A stretch of DNA of 64,000 nucleotides, from contig CAWEWR010000024.1 of NCBI GenBank assembly GCA_963812675.1, positions 1 through 64,000 on the forward strand. The letters are read 5' to 3'. Origin of the DNA: AP-15 sp963812675. GTDB taxonomy: Bacteria > Pseudomonadota > Alphaproteobacteria > ATCC43930 > CGMCC-115725. Positions 42,592 to 52,388 of this stretch are shown piece after piece. Numbering within the stretch: the first letter of the stretch is position 1; every line of letters starts with the position of its first letter. Below the pieces are notes generated by a model. It saw only the letters and a list, made by a program, of their open reading frames with translations. It was not told the origin of the DNA and ran no database searches. A program made the position numbers and the translations under genes.

Positions 42592-45544
42592 ATGGATATC
42601 ACCTCCGAAACGCCGCCGATCATCGAGTTTGGCCGTTTCAGGGTCTCGCCGCTTCGCCGTGAGCTCCTCGCCGACGGTCGGCCGATCCATCTCGGCGGGC
42701 GCACCTTCGATGTGCTGATGGCGCTTATCGAGGGGCGAGGGGCTGTCGTCGGCAAGGACGCTCTGATCGGCCGCGTCTGGCCGGGTCGGATCGTCGAGGA
42801 GAGCAGTCTGCACGTCCAGATCTCCGCCCTGCGCAGCGCCTTTGGGGAGGACCGCGACCTGATCCGCACGATCTCCGGACGAGGCTACCAGTTCACCGCC
42901 GAGATCCGCACAACTGCGGCGAGCCGTCATGCGCCAGCGGGTTCAAAGACGGCCGTCCCGGCGTCCGCGCCGCCCCGCCCACCGAGCAACCTGGCGGAGC
43001 CGGTTTCCGAGCTGATCGGCCGCGACGTCGAGTTGGAGGAGGTGCTGGGCCTCGCCGGCGCGCACCGCCTGGTCGCCCTGACGGGCGCCGGAGGCATCGG
43101 CAAGACGCGCCTCGGCCTCGAGGTCGCACGGCGGCTGCTGCCCGAATTCGCCGACGGGGTCTGGGTTATCGAGCTTGCGCCGCTTTCGGATCCCGACCTT
43201 GTGCCGACGATCGTCGCCACTGAGCTCGGTCTCGATCTCGCCGATGACGTCGTATCGCCCGAACGCGTCGCGAATGCGCTCGCCGCGAAGCAGCTCCTGC
43301 TGGTGCTCGACAATTGCGAGCACCTCGTCGACGCTGCCGCGAGCATGGCCGAGGCACTGCTTTTCACCAACCCGGCGGCGCGCGTGCTGGCGACCAGCCG
43401 CGAGCCGCTGCGAGCCGAGGGTGAGTGCCTTTTCCGGGTACCATCACTCGCCGTGCCGACGGAGGCCAGCCAGGACGCGGAGGAACTCGCTGCAATACGG
43501 CGCCGTGCGGCTGTTCGTTGCGCGTGCGCGCGCTGCAGCGCCGCAGTTCTCGCCGGATGGGCACGTTGCCGCGGCGATCGCGGCGATTTGCCGGCGTCTC
43601 GACGGCATCCCGCTGGCGATCGAGCTGGCGGCGGCACGGACGAATGCGCTCGGGGTCGAAGAGCTCGCGGCCTGCCTCGATGATTGTTTCCACCTGTTGA
43701 CGGGCGGCCGCCGCACGGCGTTGCCGCGGCACCAGACATTGCGGGCTACGCTCGACTGGAGCTATCAACTGCTCCCGGAGCCCGAACGCGTGGTCCTGCG
43801 GCGCCTGGCGATCTTTGCCGGCGGCTTCACACTCCAGGCGGCAAGCACAATAGCGGCGACTGACGAGCTCGCCGGCTCGGATATCCTCGACTGCGTCGCG
43901 AACCTGGTCGCGAAGTCGCTCGTCGCGGCGGATCTCGGTGGCGCGACGGGGTGGTATCGGCTGCTCGAGACGACGCGGGCCTACGCGCTCGAGATGCTCA
44001 CGCAAAGCGGCGAATTCGAGCAGGTTGCGCGCCGCCACGCCGAATACTGTCGGGATCTCTTCGAGCGGGCCGAAACCGAATGGCAGACGCGGCCCACGGC
44101 CGAATGGCTGGGCGATTACGCGCACCAGATCGACAATTTGCGCGCGGCGCTGGCCTGGGCGTTTTCGCCGAGCGGTGACGCCTCAATCGGCGTGCCATTG
44201 ACTGCCGCCGCGGTTCCCTTGTGGACGCATTTGTCACTGATGCAGGAGTGCCGCGGCCGGGTCGAGCGGGCTCTCGCCGCGGTCGCGGCCGGGGCGGGCC
44301 GGGACCCGCAACGCGAGATGCAGCTCCACGCCGCGCTTGCGGCATCGCTGATGTATACCAGAGGTGCCGTTTCCGAGATCGACGCTGTCGGGACAAAAGC
44401 CCTTGAGATTGCGGAGAGCCTCGGTAACGCCGAGTACCAGTTGCGCTCGCTGTGGGGCCTGTGGTCCTTCCATATCTGCGGCGGTCAGCAACGCGTCGCT
44501 CTGACCCTGGCTCAGAGGTTCCACACTCTGGCGGCAAACCGGTCCGACCCGAACGATCGGCTGATCGGCGAGCGAATGATCGGCACGTCGCAGCATTACC
44601 TGGGCGATTTGCTCAGCGCGCGGCGCCATCTCGAGCGCGTGCTCGCCCACTATGTTGCTCCTGCCGAGAACTCGCAAATCGCTCGCTTTGAGGTCGACCA
44701 GTGGGGGGCGACGCGGGCCTACCTTGCCCGGATCCTGTGGCTGCAGGGATTGCCGGATCAGGCGATGCGCACCGCCGAAAACAGCGTCGCGGAAGCTCGC
44801 GCGACCAATCACGCAATCTCACTGGGTCATGCTCTCGCCCTGGCGGCATGCCCGATTGCGCTGTGGGTCGGCGATCCAGCCGCGGCGGAACATTACGTGG
44901 AAATGCTGCTCGACCATTCGACCAGGCATGCGCTGACGCGCTGGTGCGTCCTCGGTCGCTGCTATCAGGGAGTGCTCGCCATCCAGCGCGGCAATCTCAG
45001 CAGCGGATTAGGGCTGCTGCGCGCCGCCTTTGCCGAACCCGCCGCGATCGGATCCGTCCCACGGCTCTTTGGGTTTCTGATGGCCGAGGCTTTGGGCCGG
45101 GCCGGGGAGATTACCGACGGGCTCGCCGCGATCGAGGAGGCGATCCTGCGATCCGAGCGCACCGAAGAAGGTTGGGTAGTTGCCGAGTTGCTGCGCACCA
45201 AAGGCGAGCTTCTTCTGTTGCAGGACGCGCCCGAAGCCGCGACGACGGCCGAGGGTCACTTGCGGGAGGCGCTCGACTGGGCGCACCGGCAGGGAGCCTT
45301 GTCCTGGGAACTGCGCGCCGCCACGAGCCTCGCGAAGCTTTGGCGCGACCAAAATCGGTCCACAGAGGCGGTTGCGCTTCTCGCGCCGATCTATAATCGG
45401 TTCACCGAAGGTTTCGATACTGCCGATCTCAAAGCCGCAAAAGCACTGATCGACGGTCTTTACAGTACCGAGGGGACTCGCCGATTGCCGCTGATGGATG
45501 CCTGCCGGGACGGCGCGGCGCCGGCTGGCATGATTGCGGCATGA
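42592..45544 (+). pseudogene. Winged-helix / NB-ARC ATPase / TPR regulator, frameshift at 43489
   Basis: One gene of about 983 residues in two frames. Residues 11-105 are an OmpR-type winged helix (GGRTFDVLMALIEGRG, TISGRGYQFTAEI). An NB-ARC-type ATPase follows, with P-loop TGAGGIGKTRL (164-174) and Walker B LLLVLDNCEH. The frame breaks after DAEEL; removing one G gives EELLQYGAVRLFVARA, and the second frame runs through GIPLAIELAAARTNAL to a long TPR-like helical C terminus. Such proteins are signal-responsive transcription activators. It may control the following aquaporin/catalase genes. Possibly only a sequencing error. Confidence 0.8.
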
Positions 45545-45608
45545 GTGTGGGCGGCACGGCGCTGCATGCTCCGTTCCGCCCGCATCCAAGGCTCACTTGG
45601 CCAAGGGC

Positions 45609-46331
45609 TTACTCGGCCGGTGCAACTGCCGCAGGCTGCTCGTGGGTGAGTACAGAAAGCCCCACATGGACGACGGCTGCGATGATGGCGCCGACGATCG
45701 GGGCCAAACCATATAACCACGCGTCGCCGAGATTGCCGGTCACGATCATCGGCCCCAGCGCCCGCGCAGGGTTGAAGGCAGCGCCGGTCAGCGCCCCGCC
45801 CATGAGGATGTTGAAGACCAAGGTCAGGCCGATCGCGACCGGTGCCAAGTGGGCGGTGCGGCCGGCGACCGCGGTGCTGAGCACAACCGTGACGAGGAAG
45901 AACGCGAGCACCGCCTCGACCATGAAGCCGATCGCTGGCGTGATCGTCACCGGTGCGCCGGCGAGAACGAGGCCGTGCGCCAGGTCGGGCGTGCCAAGAC
46001 CGGTCGCCACGCCACCCAGCACCAGCCGCAACAACAGCGCCGCGGCGACGCCGCCGGCGATCTGGCTGACGATGTAGCCGGCCGCCTCGGCGGCGGTGAT
46101 CGCGCCCGCAGCAAGGACGCCGACGGTCACGGCCGGGTTAAAATGCCCTCCCGACACGCTGCCATAGGCGCAGATGAAGATCATCAGGGTGAGGCCATGG
46201 GCGAAAGCAACAGCGGTGATGCCGCCGCCGGCAGCTCCGCCGACGATCGAGGCGGCGCCGGCGCCGATGAACACCAGCGCAAAGGTGCCGATGAATTCCG
46301 CAAGAAGCTTGGGTGCAACTGAGTTTGGCAT
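45609..46331 (-). CDS. Aquaporin (MIP family)
   Basis: A 240-residue channel with six helices and both NPA half-helices: SGGHFNPAVTVG in the first half and GAAFNPARALGP in the second. EFIGTFALVFIGAGAAS opens helix 1. It passes water and possibly small neutral solutes or H2O2 across the inner membrane. ATG 46331 is chosen because GGAG lies 6 bases upstream; the in-frame TTG at 46343 would include it. It lies downstream of a catalase gene on the same strand, about 160 bases away, hinting at a shared oxidative or osmotic stress role. Confidence 0.92.
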   Translation of the reverse strand: MPNSVAPKLLAEFIGTFALVFIGAGAASIVGGAAGGGITAVAFAHGLTLMIFICAYGSVSGGHFNPAVTVGVLAAGAITAAEAAGYIVSQIAGGVAAALLLRLVLGGVATGLGTPDLAHGLVLAGAPVTITPAIGFMVEAVLAFFLVTVVLSTAVAGRTAHLAPVAIGLTLVFNILMGGALTGAAFNPARALGPMIVTGNLGDAWLYGLAPIVGAIIAAVVHVGLSVLTHEQPAAVAPAE

Positions 46332-46490
46332 TTCGATCTCCAAGAGTTGAGTGCGCGCCGCCCTCGCGGCGCGATCACGGTCGCGCCGAAGAACGATGCA
46401 TCGGTGGGAAAGGCCGCCGGGCGTTACCGAAGGGACCGCCTGGCGGCCGGCGAGGCGGGCGGGACTCCCCGCCCGCCAATGCAGGTTTTC

Positions 46491-47957
46491 TTACTCGGCA
46501 GCGGCCCGTCGTTGCTGAGTCGTGATCCCCAGCGCCCGCGCCACGCCCGCGCCGTATGCCGGGTCCGCCCGCGTGCAGTTGTCGACATGGCGCTGCTTGA
46601 TGTGCAGGCGTGCGTCGCCCATTGCGCGGGCGGTGTTCTCGAATAGAGCCTGCTGCTGCGCCGGGGTCATCTTGCGGAACAGATTGCCCGGCTGCTCCCA
46701 GTGATCGTCATCGACGCGATGGTCCCAATGCGCCCCGTCGCCGTCCACCGGCATCGGCGGCTCGGCGAAATCGGGCTGATTGTCCCAGAGCTTGGCGCTG
46801 TTGGGATGGAAGGTGAGCGTGCCACCCAGATTGCCGTCCGTCCGCATCTGCCCGTCGCGATGATAGCTGTGGAACGGGCATTTCGGCGCGTTCACCGGGA
46901 TGTGGTTGAAATTGACGCCGAGGCGGTAGCGCTGCGTGTCGCCGTATGAGAAGAGGCGCGCCTGGAGCATCTTGTCGGGGGAAAAGCCGATGCCGGGAAC
47001 GATATTGGCGGGCGAGAACGCCGCCTGCTCCACTTCCGCGAAATAGTTCTCCGGATAGCGGTTGAGCTCCATCACGCCGACCTCGATCAGCGGGTGCTCG
47101 CCCTTCGGCCAGACCTTGGTGAGATCGAAGGGGTTGTGCCGGTGCGTCTTCGCCTGCGCCTCCGTCATCACCTGGATGAAGAGCGTCCAGCGCGGGAAAT
47201 CGCTGCCATCGATCGCGGTCAGCAGGTCGCGGCCATGGCTTTCGCGATCCTCGGCGACCACAGCTGCGGCTTCGGCGTCGGTGAGGTTCTGGATTCCCTG
47301 TTGCGTGCGGAAATGGAATTTGACCCAGACGCGCTCATTGGCCGCGTTGATCATCGAAAAGGTGTGGCTGCCGAAGAGGTGCATGTGGCGGAAGCTCTTC
47401 GGGATGCCGCGGTCGGACATGACGATCGTCACCTGGTGCAATGCCTCGGGCAGCAGAGTCCAGAAATCCCAGTTGTTGTCGGCGCTGCGCAGGCCGGTGC
47501 GCGGGTCGCGCTTGATCGCGTGGTTGAGGTCCGGGAAGCGCAGCGGATCGCGGAAGAAGAACACCGGCGTGTTGTTGCCGACGATGTCCCAGTTGCCTTC
47601 CTCGGTGTAGAACTTTACCGCGGTGCCGCGTATGTCACGCTCCGCGTCCGCCGCCCCGCGCTCGCCGGCGACACTGGAGAAGCGCAGGAAGAGCGGCGTC
47701 CGCTTGCCGATCGCGCTGAAGATCTTCGCCCGCGTGAAGCGCGTGATGTCGTGCGTCACGGTGAAGGTGCCGTAGGCGCCCCAGCCTTTCGCATGCATCC
47801 GCCGCTCGGGGATCACCTCGCGGTCGAAATGCGCCATCTTCTCCATCAGCCAGATGTCCTGCAGCAGCGCGGGGCCGCGCGGACCGGCAGTCATGATGTT
47901 GGTGTTGTCGGCCACCGGTGCGCCGGTGGCGTTGGTGAAACGCTTCGTTGTGGACAT
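46491..47957 (-). CDS. katA: Haem catalase, small-subunit monofunctional type
   Basis: A 488-residue clade-3-like catalase that converts H2O2 to water and oxygen. The distal His55 lies in RRMHAKGWGAYGTF and Asn128 in DIVGNNTPVFFFRD. The proximal haem ligand Tyr338 is in RLFSYGDTQRYRLG with the conserved Arg334. No signal peptide, so cytosolic. Length is typical of small-subunit enzymes. AAGGAGAA lies upstream of the ATG. It is followed on the same strand by an aquaporin gene and preceded by an HD-domain gene on the opposite side of a short gap. Confidence 0.95.
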   Translation of the reverse strand: MSTTKRFTNATGAPVADNTNIMTAGPRGPALLQDIWLMEKMAHFDREVIPERRMHAKGWGAYGTFTVTHDITRFTRAKIFSAIGKRTPLFLRFSSVAGERGAADAERDIRGTAVKFYTEEGNWDIVGNNTPVFFFRDPLRFPDLNHAIKRDPRTGLRSADNNWDFWTLLPEALHQVTIVMSDRGIPKSFRHMHLFGSHTFSMINAANERVWVKFHFRTQQGIQNLTDAEAAAVVAEDRESHGRDLLTAIDGSDFPRWTLFIQVMTEAQAKTHRHNPFDLTKVWPKGEHPLIEVGVMELNRYPENYFAEVEQAAFSPANIVPGIGFSPDKMLQARLFSYGDTQRYRLGVNFNHIPVNAPKCPFHSYHRDGQMRTDGNLGGTLTFHPNSAKLWDNQPDFAEPPMPVDGDGAHWDHRVDDDHWEQPGNLFRKMTPAQQQALFENTARAMGDARLHIKQRHVDNCTRADPAYGAGVARALGITTQQRRAAAE

Positions 47958-48002
47958 GACGAGTTCTCCTTGGGTTGGATGGTGGAGGGGTACGAGTAGT
48001 TC

Positions 48003-48677
48003 CTAGCCGGGCCAGGCAGAGCCGCGGATCACGCGGCAGAAATTCTCGGGCCGGAACCAGGGGTCCTTATCGGCAAGCACATCGGCTTTGACATTGCCGA
48101 AGGTCGTCTCGGGCCTGTGGTGAATGCCGTTGTAGAAGGCCTGGATGATCTCTTCTTTGAAGCGGCTGGGACGCGGATGCGCGTGGATAACCGCTTCACG
48201 CTCGGCATCCGTGAATTCGGAAAAAGCGATGCCGAGCACGTCCATCTCGACGCCGGCGGTGACGAGCGCGATGACGGGATGCATGTGCTGCGGGATGTCG
48301 GGTGTCGTGTGCAGCGCAATCGCCGTCCACACCGTATCGATGTCCTGCTGCGCGATGCCGTGGCCCCGAAGAAAGTCTCGCGCGACGTTGGCGCCGTCTA
48401 CTTCGAAGCGCTCATGTTGGCTCGCGTACTCAGGGGTAAGACCCATGTCGTGGAACATGGCGCCCGCATAAAGGAGTTCGGGATCGAAACGGAGACCCCA
48501 GCGCTTGCCGGTGAGCGCACCCCAGTAATAGACGCGGCTCGAGTGATGGAACAGCAGCGGCGATTCCGTGTCCTTGACCAATTCTGTTACTTCACGTGCC
48601 AGTTTGCTGTCGGGCACGGCAAGGCCCGCTACCGATCTGGAATTCGGTTCGCTTGTGTTTGATAGAACTAACGCCAT
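48003..48677 (-). CDS. HD-domain protein (cyanamide hydratase-like)
   Basis: A 224-residue metal-dependent phosphohydrolase-fold protein. LFHHSSRVYYWG (43-54) supplies the first His, AMFHDMGL (73-80) the HD dyad, and AIALHTTPDIPQ a third His. The order and spacing resemble the Ddi2/cyanamide hydratase-like HD family rather than nucleotide phosphodiesterases. It is cytosolic and ends 45 bases upstream of the catalase start, so the two may be cotranscribed. Substrate unknown. Confidence 0.82.
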   Translation of the reverse strand: MALVLSNTSEPNSRSVAGLAVPDSKLAREVTELVKDTESPLLFHHSSRVYYWGALTGKRWGLRFDPELLYAGAMFHDMGLTPEYASQHERFEVDGANVARDFLRGHGIAQQDIDTVWTAIALHTTPDIPQHMHPVIALVTAGVEMDVLGIAFSEFTDAEREAVIHAHPRPSRFKEEIIQAFYNGIHHRPETTFGNVKADVLADKDPWFRPENFCRVIRGSAWPG

Positions 48678-49036
48678 AACTTACTCCTCGAAAATCTATT
48701 CCGCGGCGATCGGAACCTTGTCTCACGCCCAACCGATCTGGGTCGAGTTGCTCAGTTGGCGAACAGCCTAACGCCGCAATATAGTGCCGATATTCTCAAT
48801 CGGAGCGGAGGTTAGATTATTTTAGAAAATTTTAGATCTCGAAAGCAGTATGATTTCTTCAGATTTGATTAGGTTTATTTTGTCGTTATCTGATTTACGT
48901 GATCTACATACTGATCGCGCGTTCGACTGATCTGCACAATTCCACGAGCATGCTCAACGTTTGCAGGAGCACTGCGCCGCCGGAATTTGCGCGAAAACGC
49001 GCACCTCGTGCAAACCAATGGAAATGGAGTATTACC
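48678..49036. other. AT-rich divergent promoter region
   Basis: A 359-base gap between divergent genes. Bases 48780-48900 are markedly AT-rich (AGATTATTTTAGAAAATTTT, then GATTTGATTAGG) compared with surrounding DNA. No gene is supported; a frame entering from 48899 lacks a ribosome binding site. It probably holds promoters for the HD/catalase genes and the DUF2846-type gene. Confidence 0.5.
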
Positions 49037-49534
49037 ATGTCGACAAACCTGAAGATCGTGCCGCGTCTATCGTCATTCGCCGCAGCGGCACTCGTTCTAT
49101 TCGCTGCAGTGAATGCCGATGCCCAACAACCTAAGACGAGCTCGGTCGTTATCCCACCGATCCCGCCGGGCCAGGCCCGCATTTGGGTTTACACAGGCTC
49201 GCAGCCTGCCAGCCCGTTCAACTACCCCGAGATGGAGCCGATAATGTTGAACGGCACCAGGGTCGGGTTCGAGACACTGGGCGGGACTTTCTACCGCAAC
49301 GTTTCGCCGGGGCATTACGCTATTACCGCCCCGAGCTTCACGGATGATCTTGATCCCAGCCAGACCGCTACTGTCGACCTTGCTGCCGGGCAGCAGGTAT
49401 ACGCGAAGCTCGACGCGATAATGTGGCCCAATGGTGGGGGCGAGAATATGGTGCCTGAATACTATGTCCGCCTCATGCCGCCGCAAGCCGGGCAAACCTC
49501 AGTCGCGCAGCTCGCATTCTTGAGCGGCAACTGA
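49037..49534 (+). CDS. Secreted DUF2846-type protein
   Basis: A 165-residue protein with a signal peptide (LSSFAAAALVLFAAVNADAQQ). The mature part reads PGQARIWVYTG, IMLNGTRVGFETLGGTFYRN and SPGHYAITAPSF, the beta-sandwich pattern of DUF2846 proteins. ATG 49037 is preferred; a GGAG lies about 10 bases upstream. A longer frame from 48899 adds non-signal sequence. Convergent with mutS across a perfect hairpin. Confidence 0.75.
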   Translation: MSTNLKIVPRLSSFAAAALVLFAAVNADAQQPKTSSVVIPPIPPGQARIWVYTGSQPASPFNYPEMEPIMLNGTRVGFETLGGTFYRNVSPGHYAITAPSFTDDLDPSQTATVDLAAGQQVYAKLDAIMWPNGGGENMVPEYYVRLMPPQAGQTSVAQLAFLSGN

Positions 49535-49570
49535 GCGCTCCTCCTTCTGCCGCAGCAGAGCTTGCTCCAC

Positions 49571-49607
49571 CCTTCCCCTGCCGCACCGGAAGTGTAGCAG
49601 GGGAAGG
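49571..49607. terminator. Perfect 11-bp hairpin between convergent genes
   Basis: CCTTCCCCTGC pairs exactly with GCAGGGGAAGG around a 15-base loop. It lies between the convergent stops at 49534 and 49676 and is a good bidirectional terminator candidate, though no U tract follows. Confidence 0.65.
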
Positions 49608-49675
49608 TGCGGGCAACGACTGAGGCCGGCCTCGGTCACCGTATGCCCGTCAAAGGTCAACCGGCGTTCGATGCC

Positions 49676-52315
49676 TCATTCCGCCGCCAGCGCCTTCAGC
49701 CGGTAGATGAGGTCGAGCGCCTCGCGCGGGGTCAGCTCGTCGGGGCGGGTGTCGCGCAAGAGAGCCTCGGCGGGGGATTGGGAGGGCGTTGGGTCGGCGC
49801 GGCGGCGGGCGGCGCTGAACAATGGCAGGTCGTCGGCGAGGCGCGCGAGGGCGCCGCCTTGCTCGCCTTTTTCGAGGACGCCGAGCACCTCCTCGGCGCG
49901 GGCCGTCACGCTCTTCGGCAAGCCGGCGAGCTTCCCGACATGGATACCATAGGAGCGGTCGGCGGTGCCGGGCCCGACCTCGTGCAGAAAGACGACGTCG
50001 CCCTTCCATTCCTTGACCCGCATCGTGTGGCAGGCGAGCGCCGGGAGCTTGGCGGCGAGCGCGGTCAATTCGTGGTAATGGGTCGCGAAGAGGGTGCGGC
50101 AACGGTTGACCTCGTGCAGGTGCTCCAGGGTGGCCCAGGCGATCGAGAGGCCATCGAAGGTCGCGGTGCCGCGGCCGATCTCGTCGAGGATGACAAAGGA
50201 ACGCGGGCCCGCCTGGTTCAGAATCGCCGCGGTCTCGACCATCTCGACCATAAAGGTCGAGCGGCCGCGCGCCAGGTCGTCGGCCGCGCCGACCCGGCTG
50301 AAGAGGCGGTCGACAATGCCGATCCGGGCCGAGCGGGCTGGCACATAGGAGCCCATTTGTGCGAGGATCGTAATCAGCGCGTTCTGCCGCAGAAACGTGC
50401 TCTTGCCGGCCATGTTGGGGCCGGTGACGAGCCAGATGCGGTCGTCGCCCAAGACGCAGTCATTGGCGACGAACCCCCCTCCCCGGCCCTCCCCGGCCAG
50501 CGCCGCCTCGACCGTCGGGTGGCGCCCGCCGCGGATCTCGAAACCGGTGCCTTCCTCGACGATCGGCCGCACCCACAGCGCCTCGGCCGCGAGCTCGGCC
50601 AGCGCCGCCGCGAGGTCGAGCGTGGCGAGCGCCGCGGCGGCGGCAGCGATCTCGGCGCGGCGGGCCATGACCTCACCGACGAGATCCTCGTAGAGCCGCA
50701 ATTCCAAGGCCAAAGCCCGCTCGGCGGCACTGGCGATCTTGGTTTCGAGGTCGGCTAGTTCGGCAGTCGTGTAGCGCTGCGCGCCCGCCATCGTCTGGCG
50801 GTGGATAAATTCCGGCCCGAGCTTGCCGGCATGGTTCGCCGACACCTCGATGTAATAACCGATCACGTTGTTGTGGCGGATCTTTAGTGCGCCGATCGCG
50901 GTCTCGCCGGCGTAGCGCGCCTGCAAAGCCGCGATCATGCGGCGGCTCTCGTCGCGCAAGCCGCGCCATTCGTCCAGCTCCTCCGAGTATCCCGCGGCGA
51001 TAAACCCGCCGTCGCGGGCGAAAAGCGGCAATTCGGCATCGAGGGCGCGCCCGAGGCGCTCTACGAGAACACCGTGCTCGCCCAGTCCTTGCTGCGCGGC
51101 AGCGAGCCGCTCGGGCAATGGCACGAGACCCGGCGCGGCCAGTATGTCGCGCAGCGTAGCGGTCTCTCCCAGCGACTGGCAGAGCGCCGCAAGGTCGCGC
51201 GGGCCGCCGCGGCCGAGGCTGAGGCGGGTCAAACCCCGCTCGATGTCCGGGCAGCGCTTGAGCCGCTCGCGCAAGGACGCGCACAATTCTGGGCGGTCGA
51301 CAAAGAACTCGACCGCGTCGAGACGCGCCGCGATCGCGGCAGGCTCGGTCAGCGGCGCCGCAAGATGCTCGGCAAGGAGCCGCGCGCCGGCAGCCGTAAC
51401 GGTCCGGTCAATCGTCGCGACGAGGCTGCCCTTGCGCTCGCCCGCGAGGGTTGCCGCCAGTTCGAGATTGCGCCGGGTGGCCGGATCGATCTGCATGACC
51501 GAGGCGGGCATGACCTGCCGCGGCGACTGCAAGTGTGGCGCCCGGCCTTGCTGAGTGAGCCCGATGTAATCAACGAGCGCGCCTGCGGCGGCAAGCTCGG
51601 CGCGGCCAAAACCGCCGAACCCGTCGAGCGCGCCGACGCCGTAGAATTCCTGCAGGCGGCGGCGCGCCGCTTCGCTCTCGAAGCGGGGATTGGGCAGCGG
51701 CGTCAGGACCGGTTTCCATTCGGCCAACAGCTCGAAGAGCGCCGGGCGGGTCAGCAGCCGCTCGGGCAGCACGATCTCACCCGGCATCAGGCGGGCCAGA
51801 TCGCCGGCGAGCCCGGGCTCAGTGGTCGGCATCAGCTCGAAAGCGCCGGTCGACAAATCGAGCCAGGCGAGCCCGATCTCGCCTCCGGCCTCGGCGATGC
51901 CGGCGAGATAATTGTGCCGGCGCGCGTCGAGGAGACCCTCCTCGGTCAGAGTGCCGGCAGTCACGACGCGGGTGACCGCCCGCCGCACCGGTCCCTTGCC
52001 GCCGCGCCGCCGCGCCTCGGCCGGATCCTCGATCTGGTCGCAGATCGCGACCTTGAACCCGGCGCGGATCAGCCGCGCGAGATAGGTTTCGGCGGTGTGA
52101 ACCGGGACGCCGCACATCGGGATGTCGGCCCCCTCGTGCCGGCCGCGCTTCGTCAATGCGATGTCGAGCGCCTGCGCCGCGGCGGCCGCGTCGTCGAAAA
52201 ACAGCTCGAAAAAATCCCCCATCCGGAAGAACAGCAGGCAGCCCGGGTTCGCCTCCTTGATCTCGAGGTATTGCGCCATGACTGGCGACGGCGCTGGAGG
52301 GGAATGGTCGTTCAT
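49676..52315 (-). CDS. mutS: DNA mismatch repair protein MutS
   Basis: An 879-residue MutS. The N-terminal mismatch-binding domain has GCLLFFRMGDFFELFFDDA, whose Phe in F-x-E stacks at mismatches. Connector, core and clamp domains follow. The ATPase has Walker A TGPNMAGKSTFLRQNA and the STFMVEMVETA signature, then FVILDEIGRGTATFDGLS. A C-terminal tail ends RLKALAAE. ATG 52315 (MNDHSPPAPSPVMAQYLEIK) matches normal starts; the frame extending to 52639 overlaps a divergent gene and is rejected. The last 71 coding bases are duplicated at 42299-42369. Confidence 0.96.
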   Translation of the reverse strand: MNDHSPPAPSPVMAQYLEIKEANPGCLLFFRMGDFFELFFDDAAAAAQALDIALTKRGRHEGADIPMCGVPVHTAETYLARLIRAGFKVAICDQIEDPAEARRRGGKGPVRRAVTRVVTAGTLTEEGLLDARRHNYLAGIAEAGGEIGLAWLDLSTGAFELMPTTEPGLAGDLARLMPGEIVLPERLLTRPALFELLAEWKPVLTPLPNPRFESEAARRRLQEFYGVGALDGFGGFGRAELAAAGALVDYIGLTQQGRAPHLQSPRQVMPASVMQIDPATRRNLELAATLAGERKGSLVATIDRTVTAAGARLLAEHLAAPLTEPAAIAARLDAVEFFVDRPELCASLRERLKRCPDIERGLTRLSLGRGGPRDLAALCQSLGETATLRDILAAPGLVPLPERLAAAQQGLGEHGVLVERLGRALDAELPLFARDGGFIAAGYSEELDEWRGLRDESRRMIAALQARYAGETAIGALKIRHNNVIGYYIEVSANHAGKLGPEFIHRQTMAGAQRYTTAELADLETKIASAAERALALELRLYEDLVGEVMARRAEIAAAAAALATLDLAAALAELAAEALWVRPIVEEGTGFEIRGGRHPTVEAALAGEGRGGGFVANDCVLGDDRIWLVTGPNMAGKSTFLRQNALITILAQMGSYVPARSARIGIVDRLFSRVGAADDLARGRSTFMVEMVETAAILNQAGPRSFVILDEIGRGTATFDGLSIAWATLEHLHEVNRCRTLFATHYHELTALAAKLPALACHTMRVKEWKGDVVFLHEVGPGTADRSYGIHVGKLAGLPKSVTARAEEVLGVLEKGEQGGALARLADDLPLFSAARRRADPTPSQSPAEALLRDTRPDELTPREALDLIYRLKALAAE
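49680..49750 (-). repeat. 71-bp direct repeat inside the mutS 3' end
   Basis: Identical to 42299-42369, in the same orientation. This copy is part of the intact mutS frame. Confidence 0.9.
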
Positions 52316-52388
52316 CGGCGAGGGGCGACGCTTGCGGGTGTTTGACGGTAGCATAAGAGAATGCGCGAGCACGAAAGAGAGGATCGGC

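Noticed and set aside
47094..47999. Plus-strand frame of 301 codons
   Set aside because: Antisense to the catalase gene.
51074..52345. Plus-strand frame of 423 codons
   Set aside because: Antisense shadow of mutS with no domain of its own.
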